From Pseudoscleropodium purum (Eukaryota; Streptophyta; Bryopsida; Hypnales; Brachytheciaceae): a DNA stretch of 64,000 nucleotides. Of the stretch, positions 47,079-59,592 are shown in pieces; the first letter of the stretch is position 1, and each line of letters begins with the position of its first letter. The notes under the pieces were generated by a model that worked only from the letters and a program-made list of their open reading frames with translations, did not search any database and was not told the origin of the DNA. The position numbers and the translations under genes were made by a program. The stretch covers positions 2,854,501 to 2,918,500 of the forward strand of contig OZ017802.1 in NCBI GenBank assembly GCA_963969395.1, given 5' to 3'.

Positions 47079-50000
47079 TCATGTTCTGCTGAAAAAGATA
47101 CCATACGATTCCCCGCATGGGTGCAATATTTGGGGTACTGAAAAGCATAGGAGAGAGGGCACAAACCACTGGATCATATTCCTCCCCCCGTCGCTAGCAT
47201 CAAAGGTTTCGTCACCTATCTGCTCAATCCCTGCTGCCGTGACCTCGTAATTAAATGCTATTGTTGCAGACATAGGAGACTTTGCAATCTTGATGTAACG
47301 ATAACCTGCAAGAATCAACCAATTAGATAAAATTGCAAAGTATCTACCTAGAGAAGGGCGGCTTAAAAACAACACAACACCCAAACTCTGCTTCATGGAC
47401 GACACGCCATCACAAACATGTAATCTCGCCAAATTTCTTGATGGCGGATGCGACAACAAACATGACCTGTTAATACAGACGTAGTTACGCATTATACAAG
47501 TCAAACAAGGCCACCAGGCCCAGATATGTGTGGTGTGCAGTACAAAGGCATGAGAGGACCTCCAGGGCTACTCTGAAAGTTATATAATAGTGATAGCATG
47601 AAGTGCACCCGTATCATACACGTTTTAACTTCATGCAATAGTGCCCACAAGAACTTCCCCAACACAATACCTGAGATGGATTCAAGAACAAGGCGGATGT
47701 TGACTGCATGTGCCCACTTCGTTCCGAGAGCGGCTGTCAATTGGAGGTCTAACCCCTCTCTGCTTGCTGCCTCTGCTGTCAGTACTATCTCTTTCTTACC
47801 TGCAAAGAGTAGTTCAATTTAAGCACCAAGATACAATAAGGCAACAAAAAGAACGGTATGCTCAAACTTGTTGAATGACAAACAGAATCAACGCATTTAG
47901 AAACGCAAATTCAGTAACCAGATGCCTGTGATGAGAGGAGACAAACAGTCTATATATGACTACTCTCATGGACAGGGAACTCTGTGATGCTAACCATCAA
48001 CAAGATTGATGCATATATAGCGCAAAGGCAGGATTGTCTCGTAGCTCCCGAACAAACTTGACCAATTAATGCCATATAAAGCAAACGTCCACGATAAACC
48101 TATCCTTTCCAACAAAATCTCACTGGCCACAATTCTTCCGTGCATAAAATTTGTATACAACACATTACCAGAAGTGGTGAATGCTGTCACTTGTTCTCCA
48201 GGTCCACCTTGAAACCTCACTTGATTGGTGACGATCACTGGCATTCTATGCGCTTCAGCCAAGTGCCTGCCCGATAACGAATATTTCATCAGAGTGCAGC
48301 AATCAATTATCATAGCAGATTCTATCCCAACAGGAAGGTAAAATATCTTGAGCAGAGGTGATGAAGGAAATTGATATCTTGTAACTTACTTCAGAATTAA
48401 GGCTTGCCTTCCAAGTATTTCCTGTCTCTGAGCAATACTATCACGTCCATACTCACTGCCAACATTCTACAGATCTGATCAATGATTTATGGTTCAGCTG
48501 GCCACATTAGCAATGAGCAAAAGTCATGAATGAAGATGCCCAGTCATAAATCAGAAGCGGTCAGAAACTGTGCAAACCAAGTACATCCAACTGTTTAACA
48601 GTAAGTAATCAGAATGGTTTGGAGGATAAGAAGAAATAATAGTCATCTTCAGAGGATTAAGCAAGCAGTCACCTCTGCATGAGGGCGGCCACACTGTCAA
48701 CTACTAACAGTCTCACGCTATGTTGAAGAATAGCCTCCTCAAGTCCCTGTAACCTACACAGTCCAAACTTCAGAGCTCTCTTCATTTACAATACTATGCT
48801 TCACAACTCCCATACTCTGCTATTCAAAGTGGGATTCGCAACAGCATGACCTCCAAGAGAATGACAGTACGAGCAGCTGGCAAAGCTTCAAAGCATGAGC
48901 GAAGTATTGATCAAAAGGACAGCACAATGAAAAAACTCCAAGCTATGAATAATCTATCAATGCCAACAAGTAGACAGAACCGGCATTGCACCTTAGCATG
49001 AGTTCCGCAACAGTATCGGGCTGGACCGTGAGCACGCGAGAAGCCAACTGCAGAACATTTCAATGATAAGTAGGTGAAGCCCTTTTTCCATAATTTAGAA
49101 GAAAATTCAATCACGGAGACAGATTAGAAGCACTGAGTGAAGCCTGAGGATACAGCTAACAAGAACTATGTAGCACATCGGCATCTGCTTCTTCCGAAGC
49201 CAAATTATAGTAGTTGGACTCAGAAGTGCAAGAACTACCTTCTCTAACACCTGCTGGCTGTTGAAATGCTCTGCAAATCTAGACTTGGCGATCTGCAGTA
49301 ATCTGTTAACCAAAGATAAACCACATTCAGATTTCATCAATACACTCAACCTTTTTATTAGGACCTTCTCAAAATAGGATTCTAGAATATCCTGCACACT
49401 TGCCACACTATCATTGGCTGTAGCACACTTGTCACAAATTCAAACTATGTCTAGTTTGGGACCCCAGATGGTAAGATTATAGAGGTTCGAGTGTCTCTGA
49501 AAATATTCCAGTATTACTTAAATAGGATAAGTCAGCCTCTTTCCCCCTTTCCCCCTATAGGACAGATAGCACTAGTGTCATGACGATTACAATCCAATAC
49601 AAAGACACATACAATCATCATCTAAAACTGAACTCTCAATTCATTCTTACTCAGGAAAAAGACATACCTTCCTGACCGAAACTTTTTTTCTGTGTCTATA
49701 TATATCACACTACCACCGAGACCTCCAAGTTCCTCGGGCATTGCAGCCAAGACTGACAGGAGAAGACAGAACTGCAACGAACATCAAATTAATTTAAGGA
49801 AATCATTGCATACTTCCTGAACAGTGATCAGTAACACGTCATATTCGAACCACTGCCAGCAGACGACGATCAGAATACGCACGAAATCATGTGAAACATG
49901 CAAGTCTGTATTACCTGAGTTTTCCCAATACCCGCAGGTCCCACAACTTCAGTCATAACACCGAAGGGGATGCCACCCCACAGAGATGCATCTAATGCGG

Positions 50001-51923
50001 GTAATCCCGTGGGTAGATGACCAAATGCAACCTCATTTTTCGCACGTTCACTAAGAATGTCAAAGACCTATACGGAAATACATTGACCATGTATCACAAA
50101 TCCTTCTCACGTGATTCATTTTTTAAAGTTCGATTAATTAATCATGCCAAAATTAAAATAGACAACATCAGATATAGGCTATCGGTCGAATGAAAGGATG
50201 ATAATACAACAAGAAACGAGAAAAAAGTTGAGAGTCAAACCGAATGGTATGGTGTGCACACTCTTGCATTAATGATAGCAAGTGCAGATTGAACTTCCTC
50301 AAAAGGCACATCCAGGAGCTCTACAAGCTCCAGCTCTGACTTGAAAAGAGCGTCCTGCATAAACAAACTGCCGATTTCAACCCTCCTCTCTTGACAACAC
50401 CAACATGTAACGATTTCAGGCCAACGATGTCTTACGATCACACTAGCATGAGTGGAGACAGAAAGCGAGCACTTCTTCCAAGGGGATCCACTTGGCATGC
50501 TCGGCTTTTAGATATCCTAAGTACGGGTCAATTTCTTAAATGATCAAGCCAAATTTGAATCATATTCAAATTTTGATAGATTCGTAGACCAATATCTGAA
50601 AAACAATGAAAACTTATTTAAAAAACTTAGGTTCTTCTTGAACTCTGAAACCATAAGAAAATTTTCCAAACTAAAAAAAGGTTATCTGAATTCAAATTTT
50701 AGCTGTTTTGACCCGCAAAAGTGTTGAGACTGATCACAAACGCTTTATAAATTGTTTATTTTCAAGATTTTTACTTCATAACAGCATCCCTCAATCAATC
50801 TTAAGATCACAATCAAGAATTAACCCCTAAAATTCTTTAAGCTCCCACAAAGCTCTTTGAAAGCTTGGGTAGGTTCATATGAAGTCAATTTTGAGCAAAT
50901 GAGAGTGAAATTCTTACCAAAGATGCACTTGTCTATAAGTTTTCTGACAATGTAATTTTTTTTCCAATTAAGTGCCCAAGTCAAAGTTTTGGGGCTCAAA
51001 AGTTTAGGGACAGCTTGGGCAACGTACTAATAGAGAGGGCCAATAGTTAGACCAGTTGTTAAGTTTTGTCCATTAACTTTGAACACTTATATCTCACAGT
51101 CTATGAAGCTGAATGGCTCAAATTTCTTCCACACATTCTCATATTAGTAAAGAGAAGTAATGTGTGGTTGGAAATGAAAAAGAATCTTTTTTTTCCAATT
51201 CTCACTCATTGCACTAAAATGGCAGTTTAGAACAATTTTAGAACCGTTCACAAAAATTCTAGTGTAAATTCATGAGATTTTCTTTTCTTTTCTTTTTCTT
51301 CTTTTTCTGGTAATTGATTAAGAGAAGGAAGCTTTGTGTTGACTATTGGGATTTTGATTTGTCAAAAAAATGAGTTGTCCAAAAAAATTGAAATCTTGCT
51401 CATGTAGTTGCTTTTTGTTTTGACATCCTCTTAATGCAAGATTGTTTTGTGTATGTTAAACACCTCCATTATCTTTGAAAATTGTCATGCAAGTAACTAA
51501 CATAACTACCTACCCAAAAGTTCAAAATTCCCAAAATTGAATAGCACCTCCTACTCCACAAAGTAGAATCAAACTATACTGACCCTATTGGGTAGGGCCT
51601 AGAATTTCTTTTCTTCTAACTTCGAATGTTATAATCATGCAATCTATGCAATCAAAGGCTCTAAAAAAAATTCCATGAATTGGTGTAGTAGTCCAGTACA
51701 AAATTATATAGTTTAAAGTTTGAAATTTCTTTTTATATTTCAATTATGCTCAATTCAATGCACTAGAAAGTGATAGTTTGGGACACTTTTGTGAACCGCA
51801 GTCAAAGAACTTTACTAGGGATTGAGTAGAAATACAGACCTTCGCCGTAAGAATACTGCGAGCTCTAAAAACATGAGCAATTGAATCTTGAAGCCCCACA
51901 GAGCTCAACTGCATACCAGCCAT
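47079..51923 (-). CDS. RAD51B: RAD51B, RecA/RAD51-family recombination protein, 11 coding exons, ~395 aa
   Basis: Exons on the minus strand: 51923-51840, 50354-50241, 50067-49915, 49771-49668, 49302-49239, 49047-48992, 48753-48673, 48466-48390, 48266-48169, 47799-47671, 47305-47079. The N-terminal part is a small helical domain (ELVELLDVPFEEVQSAL). Walker A is GPAGIGKTQ (about 109-117), followed by FCLLLSVLAAMP, GGLGGSVIYIDTE and IAKSRF. Walker B is LLVVDS (about 207-212), then HRMPVIVTNQV, AALGTKWAHAVNIRLVLE and YIKIAKSPMS. The order and spacing match plant RAD51B (about 370 aa), which works in the BCDX2 complex with RAD51C, RAD51D and XRCC2 in homologous recombination. All phases close except at exon 7/8: exon 7 ends AG|gtgact (phase 2), while exon 8 (tgtag|AATGTTGGC) needs phase 0. 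A micro-exon, non-standard splice or one-base defect may lie there. The last exon ends TGA at 47079. Confidence 0.88.
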
Positions 51924-52920
51924 CTCTCTTGCACTGCCGCAAACACACACCACAAATTTCAAACCGAAAATAAATTGCACGCCTCAGATTTGGCTTTCAT
52001 CACTTCAGCTGCACCTTCATGACTAAAGAGTAACGAATACATCAGTTCGCTCAACCGCAATGTCAACTTCCCCTTTGTCACTGCACCTGCAACAACAACT
52101 GCTTCTAGAGCTCAGAAAACATTGACAGATGCCAGTGGTACACCAAGTCTAAATTGAATGCAAATGCATAAATAGGATATGCTTGAAGCTTCGAAGCGCA
52201 CGTGGTAAAAAAATAAATTGAGCACACTAAAACGGTGTGCTTGAGTGCCCTGATCCTTGTTAGCAACATCTCTTCCAATAAATTTGGTTGACCTTCAATA
52301 AGAAAGCTCAATACAAGCATGATTTGGCTCAATATCTATAGCCACTCATCTTGAACTGAACATCTACCGACACTTCTAAGAAATCATCTTACATTGAGAG
52401 ACAATCCATTTTCAAGAGATTTGACTCTTGAAAGTTGAGATAGAAAGACATTGTGATTAAACCTAACCAAGAAAGACTCTCCGCACCGAATCCTCCAGAG
52501 AATTCAAAAAGGAGAAGCTACGCATTACCTCGGCTTGTATCAATTTCACCGACCTACCGACTAATCGAGCATGAGCTATCATTCCGCAGCATCGTTCACA
52601 GCGAGAGTGGAACAAATTCCAAAGAGAAAATTCTCAAGTAGTGAGCAAGTGCTAGCGAGGATTTTTATCACATAAACTAATTTTATTTTATTTCGTCTCT
52701 CTCGCAGATGAGCTCTACAACTTGAAATGGCACAACAACAACAACAAATTGAAACCGTCGAGAAAAGAAGGGGAAGAGCTCACCGGCAATCTCTGAAGAA
52801 GCGCATCAGTCCTGCATTGCTGAAGAATGCGGGAAGGTACAATTAGGGTTTCTTGCTGCCGTTGCGAGAGATTGTGGGTGGGAGAAGACGGCACCCAAAA
52901 AGGTACTTTTTTCAAATATT
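51924..52920 (-). promoter_or_regulatory. RAD51B 5' side: leader, probable UTR intron and promoter
   Basis: The RAD51B coding start is preceded by GGCAGTGCAAGAG, whose CAG could be a splice acceptor for a non-coding first exon. Frames at 52332-52105 and 52915-52715 (minus) are short and unrecognisable. The piece at 52780-52900 is less AT-rich and may be the first exon and promoter. I infer this only from position and composition. Confidence 0.35.
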
Positions 52921-55900
52921 TTACTTTTTCAAGGTTTAAAGTTAAATTAAAAAAATTTAGATAGTTTCTTAAAAGAAGTCAATTTTGTTTTGAAAATTAC
53001 CTTAGAGTGTCCAAAGAAATTTTCAAGTGAATTAGTTTCATCCTATATAAAAACCTCTTGTAAAAATTGTTAATGTTTCATCCAAATTTGGGATGGATTG
53101 TGGATTTTTCCTTATTTGGGGGAATTTTTTTTCAAAACTTTAACCTTGTAGCAAGAATTTTCTTGTGATTCCATCATAGACTATCTTTATGTATTGACAA
53201 AAGATCTATAAAAAAAATGGTGTTAAATAAAAAGTTTAACTTCATTTTTATGAAAATGAAAAATCAATATAGGAACTACTCCTAAAATGGACCAAATAAG
53301 CTTTGTGGCATAACCAATGTGCTATACAAAATGAATAAAAAATTTTGCACATTACTAAAGGATTATAAATCAAACTTCAAGTGGTTTCATAATTTTTGGA
53401 TGAATTGTGAATTAGTTACAAATTTTCAAAGATTCAAGGTGTAGGGTGTTAAAAGTGTCATGTAGGTGATGCCAAAATTAATTTGATGCACATGAAGAAA
53501 TGACAATAAAAAGAAGTTAAAACAACACAAAGTGCACCTAAAATTGACCATTTGTAGAGTTGCCACTTCTATAATTCTATTAGTAAAGTTGCACACTACT
53601 AAAGATTCATTTAACCTTTGTCCTTTTCATGCACACCATTTTGAAAATCCTCCTTGTTTATTTTCCCTTCACAAATAGGGGTTGATTTTGAAGAGCGGTC
53701 CATTTTAGATGTAGTTATCTTAAAGGATAGTGTGAGAGATGTGAGATAGAGTGTCAAAAGGATGTCAAAACCCATTTGGGGGGAGTGGAAAGAGAGAAGA
53801 ATTGAAAACTCTATAGGAATGGTTCATTTTTACTTTCATTTTAAAATCCCACTATAAGAAACACACCTTTTTTTGCATTAGCATCAAACAAGCACATTTT
53901 TTCAAAACAAAAGCACAAAGATGGGATTGTAGCCATAGGGGGCAAAATGGAGTTAAAGCGTTTGGATGTCTGCGGCAAAATGAGTTGATGTCCTATGCAA
54001 CGATGATGGTTTAGAAGACATCAAAAAAAACAATCATGTTTTGTATAACATCCAAAAAAACATAAAATTGCCATGTTGACAAGGGATTTTGGTTTAACTC
54101 TAGATAAGTTATTGAAAGTTATTGTTTAAGAGTATGAGTTTAAGGTAAAACCCCAACCAAAGTTGAAAATATAGGAAAAAAACAACCATGTGACATGTTT
54201 TATAAACAAAGGAAAATGGATGGATGTAAATTGGATGAAAAGAAAAGCTCTTTATACAAGTAGGGTGGTAGGATGTACAACAAACTATATGGGATATATA
54301 AAACAAGATTTGTGTTCAAGGTAAACTATTTGAAAAAACATCCACAAGTTTAAAACATCTACACGTCTAAAACAATGCCTAGATCTTTGAAACAACATTC
54401 AAATATATAGCAATCAAATTACCATCTTCTAAGTATCCCATATCTTTCAGTTGGCCATGGATGGACAATAAATTTCAATATAAATATGACCTTTCCACTG
54501 TTCATTCTCGCTAAATGTCCATGAGGTAATTACTTCACTTTATCATCAAAAACTCTCTTCATCATCATCAACATCTTTGTTTTTTCTTGTTCATAATTTT
54601 TCTAACTTTCCTATAAATAATTGTTTTGTGCCAACCTTGCCTTATGGGTACAGGATGCATCAAATGATGTCTCTAGAAACCTTTAAGTTGACATTAAGAA
54701 AAAACGATATTAAAATTCTCAAACAACACGACATTATGTGCTATGTCAAGTGCCACATCATTGTTGTGTCAAGTGAAAAAAATCCCATGTGACATTGTCC
54801 ATCCGCATGTTATATACATGGACGCAATGTGGTAATTACATGGTGTACTTTTGGCACCTTCTTTGATTGTGTTTGTATAGATGTTGCACTAAAAACAAGG
54901 TATTTTTTTTTCTCAATTTTCTAAAATGTTTTTGTCATGTCAATTTAGAAGGATTTTGTTGGACATCTATAGGGGCATACTTGACATTAGAAAAAAAAAG
55001 TATTTCCACATTTTTTAACTTGTCAAAAACAATGGGAGGTTCTTATAGTGTCCACAAGTCAAATCAATTAGTATGGCTTGTAGTAATAATACTAATTTGC
55101 ACCAATTTGAAAATTATGCAAAATTGTGATGCTGACTAACACGGAAGTTTATAATATTTTAGATCATACAATCTTTACATTGTGTTCATAGAATCTCTAA
55201 TAGTGTGATCACCATCCAACTTTCATTTGCATTCATCCAATTTGGTCTACTTTTGAAAACAATCATTTCATTTTCATCTAAATTTCATCCAAATATTCAC
55301 ACTCATTAGAAAACATTTATCTAACATTCATCCAAATGAATGCAAAGGGTCATATACTATTCAAATTCTCTTACAAATTGTATTAATTTATATCATTGGA
55401 ATTGATTATTCCATCATATCATTATTCAACTAAAGTGATTGCACTCAATAGCCACTCATTTATGAAATTTGTATTTATAGGTTTTTATTCAAAATATTAA
55501 AGGACTTTAGACAAATGATAAATCCTCATAAAAAACTTTAAACTAACAATAGTGGTAAATTATGATGCTTTAATTTGGACATTAGACAAGGTAACCTTTA
55601 TATTCTAGCCACATGGTAATATCAATTCTAGTTACAAATGCAATGAGATTTTGTAGGGATAATCAAATAAAGTAATGAAATCATATAAATTCAACACAAT
55701 TGTAAATCTTGTATAGAAAGGTTTAATTTTTGTAAGAAAATCCAACAACCCTTCACCCCTAGTATGTAGTGGTTGTGCAGTTGCTAGAAAAAGATTCTTT
55801 CAACAATTTGGAGGAAGATGTTCTTTGGAAGAAGATGTATTGGTTCATAAATGGTAGGTGTTTAGTTTTATGCTGTACATGGTAAGTGGCACATCAACTT

Positions 55901-57236
55901 TAGATGATCTTCTCTATATTTTATCCACAGTGTAGGCTGTTGTCTAGTGCTTCATCCTCTTTCTTCATATTAATTGATGCTATTGCTCCTAGCAACACTA
56001 CAACATGTTATAGAATGAAACTACTATTAATAATGTTGGGACTTGGGAATGCAAACCTAGATACTACAATACTCAATAATTCCTTGCATTCCTTTCCAAA
56101 TTCCTAATTTTTAGTCATAGAAACATCTTAAAGAATCTTAAGTCAACTTGTGGAAATTTCATAATATGATCAACTTTGTTGTTGGGCTAGTTTAGTTCGT
56201 GTGAAATGGTTGAGTGATTACAAACCAATTGTGAAATTACACCCGTTTGATAAATTGAATTCATGTATGTGGGGATCAATTTTGTAATGAGTAAATTTCA
56301 AATTTGTTTGGCAACAAACTATTAGGAATGTCAATTTTTCAATTGACTTCCCGAAGGTTGGAATATAATTCATATAATATTGACTCAATGTAGGAAACAA
56401 TATTAACTTGTGTGTAAACCAACATGATGATCAAGTAAATACACCTTTTAATGTTACAAGTGCAATTTTAATTCGATCATGATTTTTAACCTACATATTG
56501 ACTCTATGTTGAATGAATCAATGCAATTTATATATTGTTTCAAATAATGTCTACTCTACACTAAGTCATCATATTTATGTGAGTGAGGCTTGATACCCCA
56601 AAGTTGCACAAATTGCATCTTTTGGGTGCACAGTGGATCTTGAAAAATATAATTGCATATTGAAGAACTTATGTTACTTTGTTCAATCTTCATTCAATAT
56701 TGTAACCAACTTGGTTGCATGGATTTTTGAAATGGTGTGTTCTAATTTTTGCCAACATTAGAAGAGATTTACCCAATCTAAAGGGCTATGAGTTCCCCAA
56801 GGTTCTTAGCCTATTGGAACTCACGACAGCTACTATCTAACATGGTACAATGATTGTCACGTCATTTTATAAATATATATAAAGAAATTTAAAAAATTCA
56901 AGTTTTTTTTTAATTTTAAGAAGAAATCTTTTTTCCCCCTTATTTTTTTTGACAACCTAACATTCTTTAATTGTCCATTTAACTAAAGGGGAATTGTAGG
57001 GAACAAAGGCCTAAAACACCCCTCCCACCCCCAAAAAACTCTTCTAACGCGTTGTGAGAGGCTCATCAATATTCACAAGCCAATGGTGGTACATATCAGG
57101 GAGTGTACAAATGCTCATGTTCAAGAGTGTTTTAGATTAAAATTCAAACTCCTCAAGTTCAAAACGTTTGAAGCATTTAGCTCAACAAGCATATTCTAAT
57201 ACTCCTCTTGTATCATCTGTCAAATATTTGAGATAA
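52921..57236. other. 4.3 kb AT-rich gene-free stretch
   Basis: No gene seen. The block GCTCTTTATACAAGTAGGGTGGTAG at 54247 recurs at 62165 (one change), each followed by a GGGATAT.TAAA piece, so an old dispersed repeat is present. Sequence like family D occurs near 53380-53470. Other frames are short and AT-driven. Confidence 0.5.
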
Positions 57237-57617
57237 GAGCATCCCCACCAACTGGGTTTCCTATCCCTGTCCAAATGATTTTCATCTGGATAGGAAAGAA
57301 CCCCCCAACTGGCATGTTGTATCTCAAAATTTAGGGGGAAGGGGGTTCCCACTTCTGTAAAGAGGATGCTAAATATGGAAGTGCTGCATGGTAATCTGTA
57401 TTCTCTATTTAGCATAAAGTGCCTCCTGGTTTCCCTGGTCTTCCATCATGCTTTACAAGCATTGACTTGGATAACTTGCTGGTAATTTCACAAAGATTTA
57501 GGGAAAGTGTGATCATTAAGGGAAGGATTGGTGGGCTGGTGCTTCCGTACTCCAGCCCATTTGGATGACTAAATAGGTATCCAGATAGGGACACAAAACA
57601 AGCTGGTAGAGATGCTC
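57237..57617. mobile_element. PIF/Harbinger-type (Tourist-like) MITE, 381 bp
   Basis: The left end is TAA|GAGCATCCCCACCA and the right end, inverted, is GAGCATCTCTACCA|TAA, a 14-bp terminal inverted repeat with two mismatches and a 3-bp TAA target duplication. GAGCATCTCC-type tips with TTA/TAA duplications are characteristic of Tourist MITEs mobilised by PIF/Harbinger transposases. Inside, CCTATCCCTGTCC and its near-inverse (ATCCAGATAGGGACA) form a second, subterminal inverted pair. Two minus-strand frames (57415-57182, 57594-57409) cross the element boundary or lie inside it and are not genes. Confidence 0.88.
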
Positions 57618-58184
57618 TAACTAGTTTGAGTTAAACACTTGTAATCTTCCTTAAATATTAATAATGCATTGAACTCTTCTAGAGCCTTGTCATACTCGCC
57701 CATGAGTCTTCAAATCACCGCTCTTTCTTGTGTACAAGCTTACAAGATTAATCCTTCATTTAAAAATCCTTAGCTTGCTCATATCTTCTAAAGGCACCAA
57801 GGATGTGGTCACATGTAAAAGAATGCTTTCATTGTGCTACCAGAAGAGGTGAGATCATTTGTACAGTATATTGATATTGTTCTTCTCAAAGCCCCCAAAG
57901 ACTTGCACCAAATTAGTACATAGATAGTGATTTACACAATTGAAGGGGTAGTTTTGAGGGAGGTTGCATGACAAGAGAAAACTCAAGGTAGATACATTGT
58001 GGTACTACATTGCCATCATGGGTTGCATGAGGCTAGAACCCACCAAGATGTTCAAAGTCATTTTCTATGGGGCTATGATGCCAAACTAAAGAATGCAAGA
58101 AGGAATAAGGTAGGAGGCTCAAACTCCAACCGGGCATTCAAAGTGAACATGACTTAGGGGTACATGTTGCTTTCTTCAATGGAC
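57618..58184. other. AT-rich spacer with no supported feature
   Basis: I see no gene, RNA or bounded element here. Confidence 0.5.
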
Positions 58185-58350
58185 CAGCTATGTACATTTT
58201 AGGAGGTGGATGCTTTTGATGACCACAAATGACTACTTTTTTCCAACTTCAAAAGATTGTAACTAATTCCACAAAGCTTCAAAAAATATGAAATGACTTG
58301 GGTTAGATGCCAATTCCACTTGTCTTTCTAGGAGTCTTGTCTTTTTTAAA
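58185..58350 (-). repeat. Dispersed repeat family D, copy 3 (inverted)
   Basis: Read on the minus strand it resembles 24925-25185. Shared pieces include AGACAAGTGGAATTGGCATC, CAAGTCATTTCATATTTTTTGAA, GCTTTGTGGAATTAGTTAC, TTTGAAGTTG and AAAATGTACATAG. This shows that the family is present in both orientations. Confidence 0.6.
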
Positions 58351-58856
58351 ATTTACTAAAAATTATTTCAATAAGTTTTACCTTTCCAAAAATCAATTCC
58401 AACCCTTAAATGGTCGTTTTATGGACCTACTACCTTATGGTTTGCAAGAGGTGAATCATCTTTCAATGTTCAAGATTTTAGGGCAAAATTGCAAGTCATT
58501 TATTATATATCAAAGAGCATGCAAATGATTGTCAAAGCATATGATATCAAGACCATTTTGCCTCCTACCCGTTGATGAGACAATTACCTCAATCAATTAC
58601 TACATAGGCATTGTCATTTGAAGAATCAAAGAACTCAAGACATGGCTACATCACCACCTACATAACCAATGTACTTGCAATTTTGCACTTAGTTTGCATT
58701 GCATAAGCCAAACGGAAATGGAACTATTTAGTGAAAAATATGCCAATCTCTTGAAATATTGAATGATCAACTTCCTCCACCAACCTGGCAATCGTCGACA
58801 ATCGCATGACATTCCAAACCAACTCTTTTGATCAACAATTTGCAATTCATGAACTA

Positions 58857-59012
58857 AAGTAAACTACCCCATTCTAAACCAAATAGGAACAAGCCCATTG
58901 CAGGTTGAATTCTGTTAGTGGTGTACATTTCAGAACTTAATGTACTCCACTAATAGAATTTAACCCACAATGGGCTCATTCTCATTTTGTCTGGAATGGA
59001 GTAGTTTACCTT
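58857..59012. mobile_element. 156-bp near-perfect palindrome (foldback/MITE-like)
   Basis: The left arm, starting AAGTAAACTACCCCATTC (58857), pairs with the right arm, ending GAATGGAGTAGTTTACCTT (59012). The arms are about 74 bp with roughly ten mismatches and meet at GTACATT..AATGTAC. The flanks include TA on both sides, which could be a TA target duplication, but the tips do not match a family I can name. If transcribed it would make a microRNA-like hairpin. Confidence 0.8.
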
Positions 59013-59469
59013 CTTAGGAATGCTAAAATACCTTCTTTCTCACTACCCTTAGTATTAGATGCTTTGTTGGTAACTTCAAGCTAGTATGGTAGTCCGAGAA
59101 GATGTTTCTAGATATAGCCATTACAAAAGGAAAATCCTAGAGCATGGTGCCACTCACAAAATCAGAATCAATCACAAAGCTAAAATTTAGAGAAGGCACT
59201 TACTCGAGGGGCCAATTGAATATAGAATTTTGAAAATCATCTCAAAGAGCTTTTCACGTTTCAAAAAAGATATTATTGGAATCATTACAACACAACCTGA
59301 ATTGTGAACTATGCATGGTCATTGACATATATGACAAACAATTTCTGAAGCCATGAAACCACATTCAAGATGCCAGACACCAATATATACATAATTGTAC
59401 AAGGATTTTATATTGAAAAAATTGGTGCAACTCCTCTCTACAACTCTAATTAACAACACCACCAACCAC

Positions 59470-59592
59470 ACCTAAGCATGACAATGCAAACAATCATGGC
59501 AAAATTGAAAACCTAAGCATGACAATGCGAACAATCATGACAAAATTGAGAATCTAAGCATGACAATGCAAACCATCATGGCAAAATTGAGA
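59470..59592 (+). repeat. 41-bp tandem repeat, 3 units
   Basis: Units start at 59470, 59511 and 59552 and read CTAAGCATGACAATGC, then AACAATCATG or ACCATCATG and CAAAATTGA, with few substitutions. The array is non-coding and its context is AT-rich. The length is not a multiple of three. Confidence 0.9.
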
